Origin: Trichosphaerium sp. ATCC 40318 | Taxonomy: Eukaryota; Discosea; Flabellinia; Trichosidae | Direction of reading: 5' to 3' | DNA: 56,491 bases | Assembly: GCA_038496445.1 (NCBI GenBank) | Contig: JALMLS010000003.1 | Location: forward strand, 1 to 56,491 | Shown here: positions 54,232 to 56,491 of the stretch, in pieces | Layout of the letters: each line of letters starts with the position of its first letter | How positions within the stretch are numbered: the first letter of the stretch is position 1 | Program-made: the position numbers and the translations under genes | Notes under the pieces: generated by a model | What the model was told of the DNA's origin: nothing | The model's input: only the letters and a program-made list of their open reading frames with translations | Database searches by the model: none

Positions 54232-56491
54232 ATTGGGAAGCTTGATCGTTTCTTACAGACTTGGAATAGTTCGTACGAATTCGCCAGTACAAAAAGCCTT
54301 TACGCATTTAAAAAGATCAGAGATATAAAAAGATATGAATTAAACAAAGGAAAATCATCAGAATTCGTTCGTTATATTGAGGACAACCTCAATGGAATCA
54401 AAACTCTTTTCTTCAATCAAAATTCCATCCTAGAAGTTTTCGCTAAGAAGTGGGCTGCAATCTTTTCCAGTAAGTACCCTCACCCTAGTTGCAAGCCAAA
54501 TAAATATCAACAGAAGATACCAGTACAGCTTATTCCTAAATCGTTCAAGCTAAATAATAAGAAATTTGATAATGAGATATTTCATAAATCAATAACAAAA
54601 ACAGAAATGCTAAACGCAATCCATAAGCTCAAAGCCTTCAAAGCACCAGGGAATACCAACTTAGGAATGGAGATATACAAAAACCTACCGTCAGAAATAG
54701 AAGATATGCTTATTACAATGTTCAATGACTGCAGAATATACAAAACAATACCAGAAATATGGAAGTCGAGTAACTTAATATTTCTCAAGAAAAAAGGTAA
54801 CCAACACGATCCCACAAATTACCGTCCAATAGCTTTGCTAAATTCTATGTATAAAATTTATTCTCAAATTCTAAATAACAGGTTGGCAACGTTTGTAGAA
54901 AATAACAAGATAATGAGCGAGTCTCAATATGGGTTTTACCAAGGACGTAACATCAACATGGCACAAAGAACTTACAGAAATATCATTGAAAATGCTGAAG
55001 CTAACAACAAAGACATCTTTATTATCTACATTGATTTTTCAAAAGCCTATGATTCAGTAGAATACTGGGCACTTGATCACGCATTAAAACATCAAGGTTT
55101 TGACAACGAAATTAGACAAATAATCCTAAGTCTATTTAAAGAAATCAAAGCTGACATATTATTACCAATGGGAAAGAAACCAATCAACATCCAGAAAGGA
55201 GTCAAACAAGGAGATGGTCTTAGCCCTTTACTTTTCACACTGTTTGCAAATGTATTAATAAAAGAGATTGAGTCTATGAATTGCGGTTATCACATACCCA
55301 ATACTAACATAAAGATACCCATCATAGCATATGCAGATGATATAAAGTTAATAGCAAACTCATACAAAGACTTGATAAAGATGTTCAATAAACTCCAAGA
55401 ATGGTGTAGATTTTACGGTATGAAAATTAATGAGAAAAAATCTGCATTTTCCTATGTGTGTAGATCTGACCCGTCAGCTCTCTTTCCCCCTCCCAAAGCA
55501 AACAATAAACATATATCATTCCTAAAACCAGAGGAGTCATATAAAGACTTAGGGATTTTAATTAACCTAAGACTAGATAATACAGATCAAACAACAGAAA
55601 TTAAAAGAAGACATGCCAATGGTCTATCTTTGATCCGTTTCAAAGGTTTCAACGCAACTCAAAAAACTACAATAATCAACCGTGTTATTAACCCAGGTAT
55701 ATCATTCGTAACTAACGCAATGTTCATTAACCCATCAGTCCTAAAAAAATGTGATAATAACGCTGCAGACCTTCTAAGATCAGATGCAAAAATACCTTGG
55801 AAACTTAAACCAGAGAGAATCTTTTTGAAACATACCGGTCTCGGCCTGGAACCATTAGTTGACTTACAAAATGCAGGTTTTATCAGCAATTTGATCTCTA
55901 ACGGCATGAATAGTACAAACAACTTAGCTAAACAAATCACAAATGCAAGCATACGCTTAGCCCATCAAAAATTCCACCCAAATCATATGATATGCCAAGC
56001 CACACAAATTTGTAAACAGCTAGGAATAAAAATCATACATAAATCTGATCGTTCAATTCATAGAACAGAACACACTAACAGAATGGATAAGCAGACTTTT
56101 GAATCAAACTGTAACAAAGTACAATCAAAATATGTTTTGGCTACCGACGGTTCAGTAACATCTAAAGGTGCATATTTCTCAGTTGTACTTAACATGATGA
56201 TGAAATTTAATCGTACAGTTTTATTTGAACAAACATCTACAAATGCAGAACTGGAAGCAATAGAACTTGCACTCAAATTAGCTCCCTTAGAAGTAGACAT
56301 CATGATACTAGTAGACTCCACATCAGCAATTAATGGCATCGAAAACTGGAAAGACAAACCTATAAATATACAAAGGAAAGTTGATCATGCTCATACACTA
56401 AATCGTATTCACCATCAGCTAAGTATGAGAACTGGTTCAACTACATTTGATGGATCCCAAGCCACAAAAACAGATAAACAGAAACGTAACA
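54232..56491 (+). mobile_element. LINE-type non-LTR retrotransposon: reverse transcriptase and RNase H (runs off window)
   Basis: One frame stays open for 753 codons from just after the stop at 54229 to the window edge. Reverse transcriptase motifs appear in order: NYRPIALLNSMYKIYSQIL, SQYGFYQGRN, FIIYIDFSKAYDSV (catalytic Asp), GVKQGDGLSPLLFTLF, IAYADDIKLIANS (YADD), and WCRFYGMKINEKKSAF. An RNase H domain follows with the D-E-D set: YVLATDGSVTSKGAYF, NAELEAIELAL and ILVDSTSAI. This order (RT then RNase H, no integrase) marks a non-LTR element. No apurinic endonuclease domain is visible upstream of the RT in the 200 codons present, and no start ATG precedes the RT. The copy is therefore either 5'-truncated or its first part lies in another frame that has decayed. 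The 3' end lies beyond the window. Confidence 0.88.

Noticed and set aside
54582-56357. Minus-strand ORFs across the retroelement
   Set aside because: They are antisense to an uninterrupted RT-RNase H frame.

Overview
This window comes from an AT-rich, intron-dense nuclear genome of a eukaryote, most likely a free-living or parasitic protist; I cannot name the lineage. The evidence is many short GT-AG introns (28 to about 170 nt), a tRNA-Pro with the C73 discriminator expected of a eukaryotic gene, ubiquitin, an RNA polymerase II CTD phosphatase, an ARF-GEF (Sec7) domain, O-fucosyltransferase, GH38 mannosidase and a LINE-type retrotransposon. Splice donors are unusual: about half of the introns I could fix by reading-frame phase begin GTAC, often GTACGT, instead of GTAAGT. 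Long single-frame ORFs are therefore rare, and most genes had to be rebuilt exon by exon.

Layout. 40-1117 (+) unknown acidic-tailed protein; 1416-4230 (+) surface glycoprotein with 15 tandem SWWSPPSGN repeats; 4637-6471 (-) protein with about 21 MORN_2/YwqK-type repeats; 6858-7653 (+) MAPEG membrane protein; 7691-8800 (+) poorly resolved gene(s); 9383-10831 (-) RPAP2/Rtr1. From 10.8 to 17.8 kb there is little intact coding sequence, but there is a 223-bp inverted repeat (12469-12691 / 15336-15558) whose right arm runs into an intact tRNA-Pro and whose left arm carries a truncated copy. Between the arms lie remnants of a repeated extracellular-type module. A minus-strand block follows: a ubiquitin-VWA fusion (17787-21049), a PX-SDR fusion (21682-23837) and a polytopic membrane protein (24213 to about 25900). 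Then come cysteine synthase (+, 26707-28623), a decaying second MORN_2-repeat gene (+), an O-fucosyltransferase-like gene (-), a broken F-box/LRR gene (+), a PhoD-like phosphatase with C-terminal membrane helices (-), a small unknown gene (+), a 1321-aa KH-Sec7-CH protein (+, 37788-42619), a MoaD-like protein (+), a DUF4140/DUF4139 protein (-), a cysteine-rich surface protein (-), a membrane-anchored GH38 alpha-mannosidase (-), and a LINE with reverse transcriptase and RNase H running off the right edge (54232-56491, +).

No operon-like logic links the genes. The recurring themes are surface glycoproteins and their processing (two TM-anchored surface proteins, mannosidase, O-FucT), repeat-rich genes that are partly decaying, and novel domain fusions. 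The best candidates for undescribed biology are three phase-consistent fusions: ubiquitin joined to a VWA protein through Gly-Gly-Pro, a junction expected to resist deubiquitylases; a PX domain fused to an SDR whose catalytic Ser and Tyr are both replaced; and a KH-Sec7-CH protein with a proline-rich repeat tail.
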